A program made the translations under genes and the position numbers. Source: Auxenochlorella pyrenoidosa (taxonomy: Eukaryota; Chlorophyta; Trebouxiophyceae; Chlorellales; Chlorellaceae). From it: 22,699 bases of DNA. The stretch is from positions 1,915,817-1,938,515 of the forward strand of contig KQ481983.1 in the NCBI GenBank assembly GCA_001430745.1, read 5' to 3'. The stretch's first letter is position 1; each line of letters opens with the position of its first letter. The notes under the pieces were generated by a model. It saw nothing but the letters and a program-made list of their open reading frames with translations, made no database searches and was not told the origin of the DNA. Below, piece after piece: positions 22,654-22,699 of the stretch.

Positions 22654-22669
22654 GGTGTTGAATAACACC
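22654..22669 (-). terminator. histone 3' stem-loop of an unseen gene beyond the right edge
   Basis: In the minus sense the sequence is GGTGTTATTCAACACC, identical over all 16 bases to the H4 element and also preceded by CAACT and an A/C-rich stretch. No histone coding sequence lies on its 5' side inside the window. It therefore most likely terminates a minus-strand histone gene that starts to the right. Confidence 0.85.
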
Positions 22670-22699
22670 AGTTGGTTTGGTTGGGTGGGAGGCACATGG

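Overview
This window looks like nuclear DNA of a GC-rich green alga, probably Chlorella-like (Trebouxiophyceae). The evidence is dense small introns with GT-AG and some GC-AG borders, plant-type histones with 3' stem-loops and no polyadenylation-type ends, a plant-like TFIIF beta subunit, and long G, CAG and Ala-rich tracts. The genus is an inference. There are no rRNA or tRNA genes, mobile elements or CRISPR arrays that I can support.

Layout. (1) Positions 28-10994, minus strand: the first 25 exons (about 2,077 residues) of a giant VPS13/chorein-type bridge lipid-transfer protein, running off the left edge. Intron phases agree at all 24 junctions. (2) Positions 10995-11676: a divergent promoter interval. 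(3) Positions 11677-14205, plus strand: nine exons encoding the 273-residue TFIIF beta subunit (RAP30), ending in a polyglutamine tail. (4) Positions 15012-15909, plus strand: a three-exon gene for a 207-residue Ala-rich protein that I do not recognise. (5) Positions 16192-17432: a divergent, intronless H4/H3 pair, each with a histone 3' stem-loop exactly 46 nt past its stop codon. (6) Positions 17980-18151: a lone terminal exon of a mitochondrial carrier (SLC25) gene with no partner exons nearby. (7) Positions 18663-22001, plus strand: about eight exons encoding a multi-pass membrane protein that ends in a MYND zinc finger. (8) Positions 22654-22669: a third histone stem-loop, minus strand, which predicts another histone gene just beyond the right edge.

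The genes are not an operon and share no obvious pathway. They are housekeeping genes (lipid transfer, RNA polymerase II initiation, chromatin) with lineage-specific proteins between them, part of it inside what looks like a histone cluster. The least expected observations are the membrane-MYND architecture, the VPS13-like protein that opens with a membrane helix, the stranded carrier exon, the frequent GC-AG introns, and the edge stem-loop that predicts an unseen gene.
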